A stretch of DNA of 64,000 nucleotides, taken from the NCBI GenBank assembly GCA_016208315.1, contig JACQYF010000001.1, positions 1-64,000 on the forward strand, read 5' to 3'. The notes beneath the pieces were generated by a model. The model searched no databases. It was not told where the DNA came from and saw only the letters and a list, made by a program, of their open reading frames with translations. Below are positions 63,817 to 64,000 of the stretch, piece after piece. The DNA is from Chloroflexota bacterium. Lineage in GTDB: Bacteria > Chloroflexota > Anaerolineae > UBA4142. The position numbers were made by a program, and so were the translations under genes. Position 1 is the stretch's first letter; every line of letters starts with the position of its first letter.

Positions 63817-64000
63817 CGCAGCCACCGCTCCGTCTTGCGCTGCAACGCCGAATAGAGAATGATCGAGAGCGCCATAATAAAGACCATGCCCACGGCGACG
63901 GCGTAACCCAGCCCCGGGTTCTGCAAGACCTCGCCGCGAATCTGGCGACCGATAAAAATGGTGGCTAGCGGAAAGGTGCCGCTGACGAGCGCAAAGGCGG
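63813..64000 (-). CDS. ABC transporter permease (PotB-like), C-terminal part
   Basis: Only the last 61 residues are in the window: FALVSGTFPLATIFIGRQIR, then GYAVAVGMVFIMALSIILYS with the tail ALQRKTERWLR. A final membrane helix and short basic tail, typical of PotB/FbpB permeases. It overlaps the next permease start. Confidence 0.75.
   Translation of the reverse strand, partial: AFALVSGTFPLATIFIGRQIRGEVLQNPGLGYAVAVGMVFIMALSIILYSALQRKTERWLR

Noticed and set aside
1-64000. tRNA, rRNA, insertion sequences, prophage genes or a CRISPR array
   Set aside because: None could be recognised by reading; no transposase or integrase motif was found in any frame examined.

Overview
The window looks like a chromosomal segment of a GC-rich member of the Chloroflexota, probably Anaerolineae-like. 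Evidence: lipoproteins with long Pro/Thr/Ala linkers after a lipobox, DUF4013/DUF4870/DUF4126 membrane proteins, a DUF151-dnaB-dnaD-dnaC primosome operon, a CCGHxGEPGC-type mini-protein beside a DtxR regulator, and many imperfect palindromes between genes. This is an inference from content; no rRNA or tRNA gene was seen.

Layout. 1-2.1 kb (minus): start of imidazolonepropionase, a DUF554 membrane protein and a broken DUF1786 gene. 2.1-5 kb: NUDIX remnant, SufR-like regulator, a MoaA-like radical SAM protein lacking its TGGEP motif, an A-type Fe-S carrier and a YqeY protein. 5-13.7 kb (minus): MATE exporter, three secreted alpha/beta hydrolases (one broken), OpgC-like acyltransferase, two lipoproteins and AmmeMemoRadiSam protein A. 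13.7-17.7 kb (minus): DUF151 nuclease, DnaB, DnaD-like protein and a helicase loader carrying two fused DnaC-type AAA+ modules. 18-22.9 kb: zinc-ribbon protein, a DtxR regulator divergent from a PhnDCE-type ABC transporter with a DtxR-like operator on its promoter, and a GAF-ANTAR protein. 23-28.3 kb: small membrane proteins, SSB and a sugar ABC importer without its ATPase. 28.4-36.9 kb: DUF4126, orphan antitoxin-like genes, an FHA-linked kinase with GFG in place of DFG, UvrC, and a cNMP-binding/PH-like membrane protein paired with a DUF58 protein.

36.9-41.5 kb is a compositionally distinct (AT-richer) defence island: a 66-residue XRE protein, McrB, McrC and a convergent beta-class DNA methyltransferase. 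The arrangement recalls controller-regulated restriction-modification systems whose nuclease is McrBC-like (LlaJI type). A host-like methylase-fold protein with eroded motifs follows. 43.9-51.5 kb: YeaQ-type protein, Tat-type dienelactone hydrolase, oligoendopeptidase F, DoxX and a large BTAD/AAA/TPR regulator. 51.5-64 kb: a probable amine-catabolism cluster (SDR, aldehyde dehydrogenase, glutamine amidotransferase, choline-kinase-like protein, dimethylglycine-dehydrogenase-like flavoprotein, two HAD proteins, GCS2 ligase), then a convergent polyamine-type ABC transporter whose ATPase gene is broken at the signature motif.

Four themes cut across the window. (1) A large set of palindromic elements, many with arms made of short repeated words, sits between genes, supplies stop codons and in several cases lies in frame inside genes (uvrC, dnaD, the BTAD regulator, the flavoprotein). 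(2) Four genes carry internal deletions at conserved motifs. (3) Several strong promoters lie 7-8 nt from the start codon, implying leaderless mRNAs. (4) The McrBC-methylase island.
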